From: an uncultured Pelagibacteraceae bacterium | Lineage (GTDB): Bacteria > Pseudomonadota > Alphaproteobacteria > Pelagibacterales > Pelagibacteraceae | Assembly: GCA_902552035.1 (NCBI GenBank) | Contig: CACDFC010000012.1 | Coordinates: 1-33,206 of the forward strand | DNA: 33,206 nt | Direction of reading: 5' to 3' | Part shown: one piece after another, positions 10,501-18,660 of the stretch | Numbering within the stretch: the stretch's first letter is position 1 | Layout of the letters: the number at the start of each line of letters is the position of its first letter | Position numbers and translations under genes: made by a program | Notes under the pieces: generated by a model | The model's input: the letters and a program-made list of their open reading frames with translations, nothing else | Told to the model about the DNA's origin: nothing | The model's database searches: none

Positions 10501-10537
10501 TTTTTTTGATAAGGAAAATAAAAGATTAAATGCTTAA
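7526..10537 (+). CDS. soxA: Sarcosine oxidase subunit alpha
   Basis: The alpha subunit binds NAD and presents tetrahydrofolate to catch the formaldehyde released from sarcosine, giving 5,10-methylene-THF. The 1003-residue protein is full length. The N-terminal 100 residues form the ferredoxin-like domain of the family (GYKGDTLASALLAN, then RSFKYHRPRGIMTCG). A Rossmann motif VVGGGISGIMAAKLS follows near residue 175, and a GcvT-like folate domain fills roughly residue 610 to the end, including FTGEHSYEIN and the RAEKGFIITGQDTDG region. It overlaps soxD by 1 base and soxG by 8 bases, so the operon is tightly coupled. No frameshift or missing block was seen. A dimethylglycine-type substrate cannot be excluded from sequence alone, but the four-subunit set points to sarcosine. 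Confidence 0.97.
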   Translation: MTQELRINNNKFIDQTTRLSFKFNGEKLYGYKGDTLASALLANNIHLVGRSFKYHRPRGIMTCGSEEPNAIVQIGNDPSLTDPNVRATEIELYEGLEAFSQNCWPNVKFDIGGINNLLSPLLPAGFYYKTFMWPASFWEKYEFFIRHSAGLGKSPTKPDPDIYDHKHYHCDVLVVGGGISGIMAAKLSAENNKDTLLLDDKNTLGGTTIYQNNDCFKIDDNHTNYWLEKEIKNIKNIKNLTIKTRTSLAAYHGYNYLLAKENITDHLSPDERKDKIRQRLWKIRAKKVIIATGSIERPLIFNNNDRPGIMLSSAIKKFIDFYGVKTGREISLFTNNDSVYETAISLKKSGVNIISIIDIRDKSSSKIVEEVEKHNIKIYWNHTIVNTEGYRRISFIEIMKLSDDGSGVIGKKIKLKTDCLGISGGWTPMVHLFTQSGGKLKFRSDDNVFLPDKNKTPSDQISIGSCNGDFDIKDIILNSNKDVKTFLGIENSSFDNLKVESSKEKMKRNIWLLPSDKPIGKTKPFLDFQNDSTAKDVKLALREGFKSIEHVKRYTTTGMGTDQGKLSNMHALGIIAETTGTNMGELGTTTFRPPYTPLTFGAIVGRNVGEFFDHTRKTAMHNWHVQNKAKFENVGQWKRAWYYPKNGETMFEAVQRESKAARESVGILDASTLGKIDIQGTDASEFLNRVYTNAWSKLAIGKCRYGLMLNEDGMVYDDGVTTRLGENHYIMTTTTGGAANVLTKLEDYLQTEWPELDVYLTTVTDHFSTISICGPNSKKILSKVIPDLDLSDEKFPHMSFKNSIINRIKCRVMRISFTGEHSYEINIQSNYAKNVWELCMDAGKNYNITPYGTETMHLLRAEKGFIITGQDTDGTMTPSDLQMDWIIGKKKFDFIGKRSLYRSDTIRDDRKQLVGLLTDDPNEILEEGAQIVEKLNQKPVEMLGHVTSSYFSPNLNKSIALAVMKSGKKLKGKKFFVPMENKNINVTVTDTVFFDKENKRLNA

Positions 10538-11090
10538 TTTTGAAACTACAGTGCAAGATAGTAAATCATATGGAGATCTAACTTTATCTGAGATGGAACC
10601 TATTTTAAAAATTAACCTAAGAAGTAACAAAAGAGAATTTTCAACTAAAATAGGCAAACTTCTTTCAATCATACCACCTATAGAAGCAAATACGTCATCT
10701 AGTAATGAGGATTATTCTATTTTGTGGTTGAGCCCTGATGAGTGGTTAATTTATTCAAGTAACAAAATCTCATATGAAAAACAAAATTTATTGGAAGAAA
10801 ATTTATTTAAAAATATATCTAATATAAATCAAGGCTCAGTTACTAATGTTACAGATCATTGGGTAATGATCAATCTTAAAGGTTCTAAAATTTATGATTT
10901 ATTATCGAAATCTTCACCATATGATTTTAAAAACTTTAAAATGAAAAAAGGTTCTGTAGCTCAAACTTTGTTAAATCATACCGATGTTATTTTACATAAC
11001 TTAGACGATAATAATTTAAATTTATTTGTGAGAAGGTCTTTTTCTGAAGATTTATGGCTGTGGATTAACGACAGCGCTCGTTTTCTCTAA
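10530..11090 (+). CDS. soxG: Sarcosine oxidase subunit gamma
   Basis: The gamma subunit is a structural, GcvT-related subunit of heterotetrameric sarcosine oxidase. At 186 residues it has the usual size. It shows the family pattern WLSPDEWLIYS near residues 66-76, TDHWVMINLKG near residue 110, and a C-terminal VRRSFSEDLWLWI. It starts 8 bases inside soxA and closes the soxBDAG operon. Its last 39 bases overlap, on the other strand, the 3' end of the MATE transporter gene, so there is no separate terminator between the convergent units. Confidence 0.93.
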   Translation: MLNFETTVQDSKSYGDLTLSEMEPILKINLRSNKREFSTKIGKLLSIIPPIEANTSSSNEDYSILWLSPDEWLIYSSNKISYEKQNLLEENLFKNISNINQGSVTNVTDHWVMINLKGSKIYDLLSKSSPYDFKNFKMKKGSVAQTLLNHTDVILHNLDDNNLNLFVRRSFSEDLWLWINDSARFL

Positions 11091-12413
11091 TCTTAATTTT
11101 AAATATAATATTAAAATACTAAGATAAATTCCTGAAAAAATCCAATTTACTCCTGCCCAGAGCCAAAAAAAGGTTTCAAAACTTGCATTTATATATCTTG
11201 CAAAAAGAAATACCATTATTGGATTAAAGCCATTTCTAAATAAATTTGAAATCATTGCATTTTCCGATTTCTTTATTGCCATAAATAAACCGTTTGAGAG
11301 AAAAAATATTGGGTATGCAGGCAAAATAAATGCGCAAATTTTTAAGTATTTAGAACCAAACTCGATAACAACTGGATCACTAGAAAAAAAACTTATTATA
11401 AGATCTGACAATATGTACAAAAATATTCCAGATACAATCATAATAAGAAATGAATATTTTATAGAGGTAAAATATGTTTCTTTAACTCTATCGAAATTTT
11501 TAGCACCAAAATTTTGAGAAATGATAGAAATAATTGCTGTATTAATACCTAATATCGGAAGTAATACTACTTGCTCAATTCTTGTACCTGCCCCGTAACC
11601 GGCTACTGCATATTCACCAGATTGACCAATATAAGCAAGGACAATTGCTGCTGTTATAGAGTATGCAAATATTGAAACTACAATAGGCATTGATGTAAAG
11701 AAAATATTGATGAAATAGAATATTTTTGGAATAAGAAATTTATTAGTAATTTCTTTAATTCTAGGATTTTTTAAAATTTTAAATAAAATTATAAAAAAAG
11801 CTACTGACTGAGAAAATATAGTAGATATTGCTATTCCTTTAACACCTAAAGCTGGAAAGAACAAAAGACCAAATATTAAAATTGGATTCAATATTAAATT
11901 TATAAAGAATGATAAAATTAATACATTTCTGTAGGTTTTTGTATCTCCTTCAGCGTGTAACAATGAATTTAAAGCTACAACTAAAATAAATAATATTGAT
12001 CCCGAAAAAATTATATCTGTATATTGAAGACCTAGTTCAGTAACTTCTTTAGTTGTTACCATTAAAGAAAAAATTTTATCGGAAAAATTTAAACCTATTA
12101 GCGTAATTACAACTGATATTAAGACTCCAAAATAAATGATGTGCGTGAAATAATTTAATATATTTTCTTTATTCTTTTCACCAATACTATTTCCTATCAA
12201 GGAGGTTCCTGCTACAGTAACTCCTATGGAGGTTGCTACAATAATAAAGTATATTGGGAATGATTTACTTAATGCCGCTAATGCCTCGGGTGATATTTTT
12301 CCAGCATAAAAAGTATCAACAATATTATACAAGGTTTGAAATAACATCCCCACCATAGCAGGTAGTGCTAATTTACGAACTAAATGAGGAATGTTGTCCT
12401 TTAGTAAATTCAT
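11052..12413 (-). CDS. MATE family multidrug/metabolite efflux transporter
   Basis: This is an inner-membrane antiporter of the MATE family, which exports organic cations or metabolites using Na+ or H+ gradients; the substrate here is unknown. The protein is about 453 residues, a normal MATE length, with repeated hydrophobic segments consistent with 12 membrane helices and two MatE repeats. The N-terminal pattern LALPAMVGMLFQTLYNIVD is characteristic. I prefer the start at 12413, which has a GAGAAG ribosome-binding site and follows the trhO stop by 1 base. The ATG at 12449 lies inside trhO and adds 12 residues. The gene is last in the minus-strand gatCAB run, and its 3' end overlaps soxG antisense by 39 bases. 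Confidence 0.9.
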   Translation of the reverse strand: MNLLKDNIPHLVRKLALPAMVGMLFQTLYNIVDTFYAGKISPEALAALSKSFPIYFIIVATSIGVTVAGTSLIGNSIGEKNKENILNYFTHIIYFGVLISVVITLIGLNFSDKIFSLMVTTKEVTELGLQYTDIIFSGSILFILVVALNSLLHAEGDTKTYRNVLILSFFINLILNPILIFGLLFFPALGVKGIAISTIFSQSVAFFIILFKILKNPRIKEITNKFLIPKIFYFINIFFTSMPIVVSIFAYSITAAIVLAYIGQSGEYAVAGYGAGTRIEQVVLLPILGINTAIISIISQNFGAKNFDRVKETYFTSIKYSFLIMIVSGIFLYILSDLIISFFSSDPVVIEFGSKYLKICAFILPAYPIFFLSNGLFMAIKKSENAMISNLFRNGFNPIMVFLFARYINASFETFFWLWAGVNWIFSGIYLSILILYLKLRLEKTSAVVNPQP

Positions 12414-12414
12414 T

Positions 12415-13314
12415 TCAAGCTTCTCTTTGGAAAAAGTATTTTTTTCCATGTTTTTTTGCTGTTAATATCTGCTTTTGTCTCATTCTAAATCTCTGTTTTT
12501 GTGAATTTGTTAACTTATTATAACAATTTGGACAACTAACACCTTGCTCATAAAAGTTAAATTTTCTCGCAGAAAGTTTGATTGGATTTCTACAGCCTGG
12601 ACATATTTTTAAATTTCCAGGCTTCAATCCATGTTTAATTGATACACGATTATCAAATACGAAGCAGTCCCCACTCCATAAACTATCCTTTTTCTTAACA
12701 TTATCTAAATAATTTATTATTCCACCTTTTAATTGGTAAACATTTTTAAAACCTTTTTTATTTAAATAAGCACTAGCCTTTTCACATCTTATACCACCCG
12801 TACAAAACATACCTATGTTTTGATTTTTTTTTAAAGTTTTAAAATATCGTGGAAAATCTCTAAAATTATTCAATTCTGGATTAATAGATCCTTTAAATGT
12901 TCCAACTTTAAATTCAAAATTTTTTCTAGTATCAATAAGAACAGTTTCTTTTTTTAATATAAACTTATTCCAATCTTTAGGTTCTATCTTGTTTTTTGTA
13001 ACAATTTTATTTAATTTCATTCCTATTGGAACAACTTCTTTTTTAATTTTAATTTTGCCTTTTTTAAAAGCTTGATACTTATAATAGGATATATTTTCAT
13101 TATCTAACTTTCTGATATTTAGTAAATTTAAAATCTTATTCTTGACTTTTTTATATTTAATAGGCTTGAAACTAATTGTACCGTTTATCCCTTCAATAGA
13201 AATTATAATGGTACCCCTAACCTGTTCCTCTTCAATGAAATTTTTGAGATTTTTTTTTAACAATTTTATATTTTTAATCTTCTTAAACTTATAAAAACCA
13301 AATATCTTATACAT
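12415..13314 (-). CDS. trhO: tRNA uridine(34) hydroxylase, rhodanese family
   Basis: TrhO (formerly YceA) hydroxylates U34 of several tRNAs in an O2-dependent reaction, the first step toward 5-oxyacetic or methoxy-uridine. The 299-residue protein has the family architecture: an N-terminal acylphosphatase-like region, a rhodanese domain with LIDTRKNFEF near residue 126 and the active loop MFCTGGIRCEKAS (C171 and C177), and a C-terminal four-cysteine cluster (C238, C241, C261, C264) that could bind zinc. Its ATG overlaps the stop of the upstream methyltransferase gene in a TAATG junction. It sits in an operon otherwise devoted largely to tRNA charging (gatCAB), which fits a translation role. 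Confidence 0.92.
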   Translation of the reverse strand: MYKIFGFYKFKKIKNIKLLKKNLKNFIEEEQVRGTIIISIEGINGTISFKPIKYKKVKNKILNLLNIRKLDNENISYYKYQAFKKGKIKIKKEVVPIGMKLNKIVTKNKIEPKDWNKFILKKETVLIDTRKNFEFKVGTFKGSINPELNNFRDFPRYFKTLKKNQNIGMFCTGGIRCEKASAYLNKKGFKNVYQLKGGIINYLDNVKKKDSLWSGDCFVFDNRVSIKHGLKPGNLKICPGCRNPIKLSARKFNFYEQGVSCPNCYNKLTNSQKQRFRMRQKQILTAKKHGKKYFFQREA

Positions 13315-13970
13315 TATAATTTCCTACATATAGACAAACCGTCACCAATAGGAAGGATAAGAGACTCAACTTTATTATTTTTTTTTATATATGAATTGAA
13401 TTCCCTTATCTTTACCGTAAGCCTGTCATTCTTATGTTCATCGGCGACATCCCCATACCACAATACATTATCTGTAATTATAATTCCCGACTTATTAGTA
13501 ATTTTTAAAGATTTTTCAAAATAATCTATATAATTCTCTTTATCAGCATCAATAAATACCATATCAAAATATTTATTTGAATTTACTAAATCTTCTAAAC
13601 TTTTCTTGGCATTATTTACTAATAAATTAATTTTTTTACTAAGATTAGCTTTGTCAAAAAATAATCTTGCTGTTTTAGAGGTTTCCTGGTTCTTATCTAA
13701 AGCCGTGATTGAAGTATCATCATTTGATGCCAAGGCCATAGTTAAAGTACTTAACCCTGTGAATGTACCAATTTCCAAAATATTTTTTGGATTAGTGATT
13801 TTAATAATAAAGTGTAAGAAATGACATTGGCTAACTGATATTTGCATTTTTTTAATTTCACCTAGTTTTTCATTATATTTTATGATCTCTTTTTGAACTG
13901 GATGTAAAACTAATGAATTATTATTAATATAATTTTCAATTTGACTGTTTAACTGAAGATTTGAACCCAT
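13314..13970 (-). CDS. Class I SAM-dependent O-methyltransferase (family 3, caffeoyl-CoA OMT-like)
   Basis: The 218-residue protein has the class I methyltransferase fold. The SAM-binding glycine loop is ILEIGTFTGLSTLTMALA near residues 60-77, and the metal-binding acidic motif VFIDADKENY lies near residue 143, followed by ITDNVLWYG. This pattern is the cation-dependent O-methyltransferase family that includes caffeoyl-CoA OMT and TrmR-like tRNA methyltransferases. TrmR methylates 5-hydroxyuridine at position 34, the product of TrhO. Because the next gene is trhO, joined by a TAATG overlap, a TrmR-like role is an attractive inference, but a small-molecule substrate remains possible. It follows gatB by 1 base. 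Confidence 0.9.
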   Translation of the reverse strand: MGSNLQLNSQIENYINNNSLVLHPVQKEIIKYNEKLGEIKKMQISVSQCHFLHFIIKITNPKNILEIGTFTGLSTLTMALASNDDTSITALDKNQETSKTARLFFDKANLSKKINLLVNNAKKSLEDLVNSNKYFDMVFIDADKENYIDYFEKSLKITNKSGIIITDNVLWYGDVADEHKNDRLTVKIREFNSYIKKNNKVESLILPIGDGLSICRKL

Positions 13971-13971
13971 T

Positions 13972-15450
13972 TTAGTTCAATTTTTTTTTTAGTATTTCAT
14001 TAACTAGTTGTGGATTTGCTTTTCCACCAGAGCTTTTCATAACCTGGCCAACAAAAAAGCCAAATAATTTATCTTTTCCAGATTTGTACAACTCAACATT
14101 TTTCGGATTTTCAGATATTATTTTATCTATAATTTTTTCTAATTCTTTTGGATCACTTTGTTGCTTTAGACCCTTTTCTTCAACAATTTTTTCTGGATCC
14201 TTGTCTCCATCAGACATTATTTCAAAAATTGTTTTTGCAATTTTTCCTGAAATTGTACCCTTTTTGATGAGATTTATTAATTTTGCTAAATTTTTAGTTG
14301 AAATAGGACTTTCGGTAATTTCTAAATTTTTTTCATTTAATAATGCAAATAATTCACCTGTAATCCAATTTGTAGCAAGTTTTACGTCAGAATTTTTTGA
14401 TACTTCCTCAAAATATTTTGATGTATCTATATCAGATACCAAAATATTGGCCTCATAAGGTGATAGCTTAAACTTTTCTATAAATCTTTTCTTTTTTTCA
14501 TCTGGTAATTCTGGAATATTTTTTTTAATATCGTTAATAAAATTTTCATCTAATTCCAAAGGAAGCAAATCTGGATCTGGAAAGTATCTATAGTCGTGAG
14601 CATCTTCTTTAGATCTCATAGATCTAGTTTCGTTTTTTTTTGTATCAAATAATCTGGTTTCTTGATCAATAGATCCACCCTCTTCTATAACATCAACTTG
14701 TCTATTTGCTTCATAATCAATGGCCATTTGCATAAATTTGATTGAGTTAACATTCTTTATTTCACATCTTGTCCCAAGTTCTTTGCTACCCTTTTTTCTT
14801 ACTGAAACATTCACATCAGCTCTTAATGATCCCTCTTGCATATTACCATCACATGTACCTAAATATCGCATTATTGATCTTAGTTTTTTTATATATGAAT
14901 TTACTTCATCTAAAGATCTTAAATCGGGTTTACTTACGATTTCCATCAATGCAACCCCTGATCTGTTTAGGTCAACCAATGTATTATTTGGATCTATATC
15001 ATGAATGCTTTTACCGGCATCTTGCTCAAGATGTAATCTTTCAATTCCGATTTTTTTTTCACCATTTGGTAAATCTAATGTGACTGTTCCTTCGCCCACA
15101 ATAGGGTTTTTGTATTGTGATATTTGATATCCCTGAGGTAAATCGGCATAAAAATAATTCTTCCTATCGAAAATTGATTTTTTATTTATTTTGGCGTTAA
15201 GTCCTATGCCTGTTTTAATTGCTTGTTTAATGCAAAACTCATTTATAACAGGTAACATTCCAGGAAAAGCAGCATCTACTAGGCTTACTTGTGTGTTTGG
15301 TTCTGAACCAAATTTCGTTGGAGAAGTTGAAAATAACTTAGACTCTGACAATACTTGAGCATGTACCTCAAGACCAATAACTACTTCATATTCATTAGTA
15401 TTTCTTTTAATTAAATATTCTTTATTTTCCTTGCTCAATTTATCCACCAA
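13972..15450 (-). CDS. gatB: Asp-tRNA(Asn)/Glu-tRNA(Gln) amidotransferase subunit B
   Basis: GatB binds misacylated Glu-tRNA(Gln) or Asp-tRNA(Asn), phosphorylates the carboxylate and uses ammonia from GatA to make the correct aminoacyl-tRNA. The 492-residue protein starts with the conserved [11 protein letters not shown], continues with [16 protein letters not shown] and [13 protein letters not shown], and ends with the helical tail [17 protein letters not shown] expected of the YqeY-like domain. Its start overlaps gatA by 16 bases. The presence of gatCAB implies a non-discriminating glutamyl- or aspartyl-tRNA synthetase elsewhere in the genome. Confidence 0.98.
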   Translation of the reverse strand: MVDKLSKENKEYLIKRNTNEYEVVIGLEVHAQVLSESKLFSTSPTKFGSEPNTQVSLVDAAFPGMLPVINEFCIKQAIKTGIGLNAKINKKSIFDRKNYFYADLPQGYQISQYKNPIVGEGTVTLDLPNGEKKIGIERLHLEQDAGKSIHDIDPNNTLVDLNRSGVALMEIVSKPDLRSLDEVNSYIKKLRSIMRYLGTCDGNMQEGSLRADVNVSVRKKGSKELGTRCEIKNVNSIKFMQMAIDYEANRQVDVIEEGGSIDQETRLFDTKKNETRSMRSKEDAHDYRYFPDPDLLPLELDENFINDIKKNIPELPDEKKKRFIEKFKLSPYEANILVSDIDTSKYFEEVSKNSDVKLATNWITGELFALLNEKNLEITESPISTKNLAKLINLIKKGTISGKIAKTIFEIMSDGDKDPEKIVEEKGLKQQSDPKELEKIIDKIISENPKNVELYKSGKDKLFGFFVGQVMKSSGGKANPQLVNEILKKKLN

Positions 15451-16892
15451 TCATTAATATTATTTTTAAAATTAATATTTTTTTCAATTGAATAAGCTAT
15501 ATTAAGAATATTTTGTTCATCAAAAGCTTTACCTATAACTTGAAGCCCTAAAGGATAACCTGCTTTGTCATGGCCAGCGGGTATGGATATAGCTGGTAAA
15601 CCTGCTAAATTAATTGGTACAGTAAATATATCGTTTAAGTACATTGAAACAGGATCATTTGTTTTTTCACCAATTTTAAAAGCTGAGCTTGGGGTTGAAG
15701 GAGTTAATATAGCATCAACTTTTTTATAAGCTTCATCAAAATCATTTTTAATCAATCTTCTTACTTTTTGTGCTTTTAAGTAATATGCATCATAATAACC
15801 AGAAGATAGCACATATGTTCCTATCATTATTCGTCTCTTAACTTCGTCACCAAATCCCTCAGATCTTGTCTTTTCATACATGTCAATCAAGTTTTCTCCC
15901 TTTGATCTAAAACCGTACTTTACACCATCGTATCTTGCTAAATTTGAAGAAGCTTCTGCGGGAGCTACTATATAATAGGTAGGCAAGGCATAATTAGTGT
16001 TTGGTAAATTAATTTCAACTATTTCTCCTCCATTATCCTCGATTATTTTCATCCCCTTTGTCCAGAGTTCATCTATTTCTTTAGGCATTCCATCAACTCT
16101 ATATTGTTTAGGTATCCCTATTTTTTTTCCTTTAATATTTTCATTAAGGTCTTTTAGATATGGACCTCTTTTAAAATCAACAGATGTTGAGTCTTTATCG
16201 TCATAAGAGCTCATAACCTCCAACATCAAAGCGCAGTCTTTTACGTTTTGAGTCATTGGACCAGCCTGGTCCAAAGAGGATGCAAAAGCAACAATGCCAT
16301 ATCTTGAGCAACTTCCATAAGTTGGTTTAAGTCCAACTGTTCCTGTGAAAGAGGCTGGTTGTCTAATCGAACCACCAGTGTCTGTTCCTATTGTAGCAGG
16401 AGTTAACTTAGCAGCAAGAGCTGAGGATGAACCCCCAGATGAACCTCCTGGAACTAAATTTTCAGATATAGGATTTTGTACATTTCCAAAAAAACTTGTT
16501 TCATTAGAAGACCCCATAGCAAACTCATCACAATTCAATTTTCCAATAATTATACCACCTTCGTTTAAAATATTTTCTGTAACAGTAGACTCATATGTTG
16601 GTATAAAATTTTCTAAAATTTTACTTCCAGCAGTAGTTCTTATGTTTTTTGTACAAAAAAGATCTTTGACAGCTAATGGTATACCAGGTAATTTTTTATT
16701 AAAATCTGGCTTTTCATCAAATTGTTTAGCTTTTATTAATGCATCTTCAAAATTTTCTGTAATATATGAGTTTAATTTTTTTGATTTTTTTGATCTTTCA
16801 ATAAATGCGTTTGTAACTTCTTTGGATGAAAGGTCCTTCTTTTTAATTTTTTCAACTAACTCGAATAATTTAAAATCACTTATATTTGACAT
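15435..16892 (-). CDS. gatA: Asp-tRNA(Asn)/Glu-tRNA(Gln) amidotransferase subunit A
   Basis: GatA is the amidase-signature glutaminase subunit that releases ammonia for GatB. It has 485 residues, the normal length. The Ser-cisSer-Lys triad is intact: K76 in LAVKDLF, S151 in [13 protein letters not shown] and S175 in [13 protein letters not shown]. Its ATG overlaps the gatC stop by one base (TAATG) and its end overlaps gatB by 16 bases, so translation of gatC-gatA-gatB is probably coupled in that order. Confidence 0.98.
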   Translation of the reverse strand: MSNISDFKLFELVEKIKKKDLSSKEVTNAFIERSKKSKKLNSYITENFEDALIKAKQFDEKPDFNKKLPGIPLAVKDLFCTKNIRTTAGSKILENFIPTYESTVTENILNEGGIIIGKLNCDEFAMGSSNETSFFGNVQNPISENLVPGGSSGGSSSALAAKLTPATIGTDTGGSIRQPASFTGTVGLKPTYGSCSRYGIVAFASSLDQAGPMTQNVKDCALMLEVMSSYDDKDSTSVDFKRGPYLKDLNENIKGKKIGIPKQYRVDGMPKEIDELWTKGMKIIEDNGGEIVEINLPNTNYALPTYYIVAPAEASSNLARYDGVKYGFRSKGENLIDMYEKTRSEGFGDEVKRRIMIGTYVLSSGYYDAYYLKAQKVRRLIKNDFDEAYKKVDAILTPSTPSSAFKIGEKTNDPVSMYLNDIFTVPINLAGLPAISIPAGHDKAGYPLGLQVIGKAFDEQNILNIAYSIEKNINFKNNINDWWIN

Positions 16893-17179
16893 TATTCTAC
16901 TACCTTTGGTACTACGAAAAAATCTTCATTATTCTCAGGAGAATTTTTAAGTATGTCTTCCCTGATATTTTTTGATTTAATTTGATCTTTTCTCAATTTT
17001 AAATTTTTTTGCACTATAGATGAGAGTGGTTCAACATTTTTGGTATCTAATTCATTTAATTTTTCTATGAATTTAAATATTGAATTTAAATCTTTACTCA
17101 ATTTTTTGGCTTTTTCATCATCAATTGAAATTCTTGATAATTTTGAGATGTGCTTTACTGTTTTAAGATCTATAGTCAT
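16892..17179 (-). CDS. gatC: Asp-tRNA(Asn)/Glu-tRNA(Gln) amidotransferase subunit C
   Basis: GatC is the small belt-like subunit that stabilises GatA-GatB. It has 95 residues, with the typical N-terminal pattern VKHISKLSRISIDD and a mid-protein LNELDTKNVEPLSS. It is the first gene of the minus-strand gatC-gatA-gatB-OMT-trhO-MATE run. It diverges from ruvX across 44 bases, which contain a weak TATGAT-like -10 on the minus strand but no convincing -35. Confidence 0.96.
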   Translation of the reverse strand: MTIDLKTVKHISKLSRISIDDEKAKKLSKDLNSIFKFIEKLNELDTKNVEPLSSIVQKNLKLRKDQIKSKNIREDILKNSPENNEDFFVVPKVVE

Positions 17180-17223
17180 ATGATAAGATCATAAAAACTA
17201 TCATTTAATCTGAAAAAAACAAT

Positions 17224-17679
17224 ATGATCACTATAGATGAACTTAAAGATAAATTAGATAATAAAGCTCGATTAATTGGATTAGATATAGGGACAAAATA
17301 TATCGGTATCGCAATTTGCGATGATAGAAGAAAAATTGCGACTCCTTTTAAAACACTCGATTACATTAATATGAGTAGACTTACAGCTGATTTAAAAGAC
17401 ATAATAGAGGAAAATAATATAAAAGGTATCATTGTTGGTTATCCAATAAATATGGATGGATCATTAGGAAAAAGTGCTCAATCTGTTAATGACAAGACCA
17501 AAATTATATCAGAGACTATAGATATCAATATTTGTCTTTGGGACGAAAGACTCTCAACTTCAGGATCATATAATATGACTAGCAATTTAGACATTAATTT
17601 TGCAAAAAAGAAAAAGAATATAGATGAAAAAGCAGCTAGTTTTATATTGCAAGGTGCAATTGATTATTTAAATAATTAA
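17224..17679 (+). CDS. ruvX: Putative pre-16S rRNA nuclease / Holliday junction resolvase-like protein YqgF
   Basis: YqgF/RuvX is an RNase H-fold protein implicated in 16S rRNA 5'-end maturation and related to RuvC. The 151-residue protein starts the fold with LIGLDIGTKYIGIAI (acidic D21), continues with IIVGYPINMDGSLG and LWDERLST (an acidic pair), and ends with DEKAASFILQGAIDYL, giving the expected set of catalytic acids. It diverges from gatC. It is followed after 42 bases by pyrB, which seems to have its own promoter. Confidence 0.93.
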   Translation: MITIDELKDKLDNKARLIGLDIGTKYIGIAICDDRRKIATPFKTLDYINMSRLTADLKDIIEENNIKGIIVGYPINMDGSLGKSAQSVNDKTKIISETIDINICLWDERLSTSGSYNMTSNLDINFAKKKKNIDEKAASFILQGAIDYLNN

Positions 17680-17682
17680 CAC

Positions 17683-17711
17683 TTGCGTTAAATTGCTATT
17701 AAGGCTATAGA
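17683..17711 (+). promoter_or_regulatory. Candidate promoter for pyrB-pyrC-plsY
   Basis: TTGCGT (17683-17688) and TATAGA (17706-17711) are separated by 17 bases, a good sigma70-type arrangement. The -10 box lies only 10 bases before the pyrB ATG (17722), so transcription would begin a few bases before, or nearly at, the start codon. That would make the pyrB message almost leaderless, and no Shine-Dalgarno sequence is visible. The call is from spacing and hexamer match alone. Confidence 0.45.
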
Positions 17712-17721
17712 GTTTGTTTTA

Positions 17722-18660
17722 ATGGCAAAAACATACAAAGCTGTTAAAATTTCAAAAAAACATTTGTTAGGTATTCAAGATCTTTCAATTAACGATATAA
17801 ATTTGATACTAGATGAAGCAAAAAATTTTATATCTTTAAACAAAAGTAAAAATAAAAAAATAGATATTCTTAGGGGAAAAACACAAATTAATCTTTTCTT
17901 TGAACCATCAACTAGAACTCAAAGCTCTTTTGAACTTGCTGGGAAACGATTAGGTGCTGATGTAATGTCAATGAATATAACTAATTCTGCAATTAAAAAA
18001 GGTGAAACACTTATAGATACAGCCATGACATTAAACGCAATGCATCCAGACATAATTGTTGTTAGACATCAAGACTCAGGTGCATCAAACTTGCTTTCAC
18101 AAAAAGTTAATTGTGCTGTTTTAAATGCAGGTGATGGTCGGAGAGAACATCCAACTCAAGCATTACTGGATGCACTTACCATCATTAATAGAAGAAATAA
18201 AATTCAAGGTTTAAAAATTGCAATATGTGGTGATATTCTTCATTCAAGAGTTGCAAGATCAAATATATATTTATTAAATATGCTAGGTGCTGAGGTTAAT
18301 GTTGTGGCACCATCAAACCTTATGCCAAATGAGATTGATAGACTGGGAGTAAATACCTTCTCAGACATGAAAGAAGGATTAAAAGATTGTGACATAGTAA
18401 TGATGTTAAGATTACAAAATGAAAGAATGGAAAGTTCATTTCTATCTTCTAATCGAGAGTACTATGAATACTACGGCTTAACACCAGATAAATTATCAAA
18501 TGCTAAAGATGACGCTTTAATAATGCATCCTGGTCCTATGAACAGAGGAATAGAAATTGATACTAAATTAGCAGACGATATTAATAAAAGTGTAATAAAA
18601 GAACAAGTTGAGTTAGGAGTAGCTGTTCGAATGGCTTGCTTAAAAATATTTTGTGAATAA
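17722..18660 (+). CDS. pyrB: Aspartate carbamoyltransferase, catalytic subunit
   Basis: PyrB joins carbamoyl phosphate and aspartate, the second step of de novo pyrimidine synthesis. The 312-residue protein carries the carbamoyl-phosphate loop [12 protein letters not shown] (S63-T64-R65-T66), the [12 protein letters not shown] motif, the 'MLRLQNERM' aspartate-domain segment and [12 protein letters not shown] near the C-terminus. No PyrI regulatory subunit is present. Instead it overlaps by one base (TAATG) a pyrC-like gene whose product appears catalytically dead. That is the arrangement of the class A ATCases, in which a dihydroorotase-like protein scaffolds PyrB. Confidence 0.97.
   Translation: MAKTYKAVKISKKHLLGIQDLSINDINLILDEAKNFISLNKSKNKKIDILRGKTQINLFFEPSTRTQSSFELAGKRLGADVMSMNITNSAIKKGETLIDTAMTLNAMHPDIIVVRHQDSGASNLLSQKVNCAVLNAGDGRREHPTQALLDALTIINRRNKIQGLKIAICGDILHSRVARSNIYLLNMLGAEVNVVAPSNLMPNEIDRLGVNTFSDMKEGLKDCDIVMMLRLQNERMESSFLSSNREYYEYYGLTPDKLSNAKDDALIMHPGPMNRGIEIDTKLADDINKSVIKEQVELGVAVRMACLKIFCE

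Noticed and set aside
12414-12449. Longer MATE start at ATG 12449
   Set aside because: Lies inside trhO. The ATG at 12413 has a GAGAAG ribosome-binding site and follows the trhO stop by one base.
13606-15083. Several plus-strand frames opposite the O-methyltransferase and gatB
   Set aside because: All are antisense shadows with low-complexity hydrophobic translations and no start context.
17180-17223. TGATA/TATCA inverted repeat in the gatC-ruvX gap as an operator
   Set aside because: Only five paired bases with a long AT-rich loop; such repeats are expected by chance in this composition.
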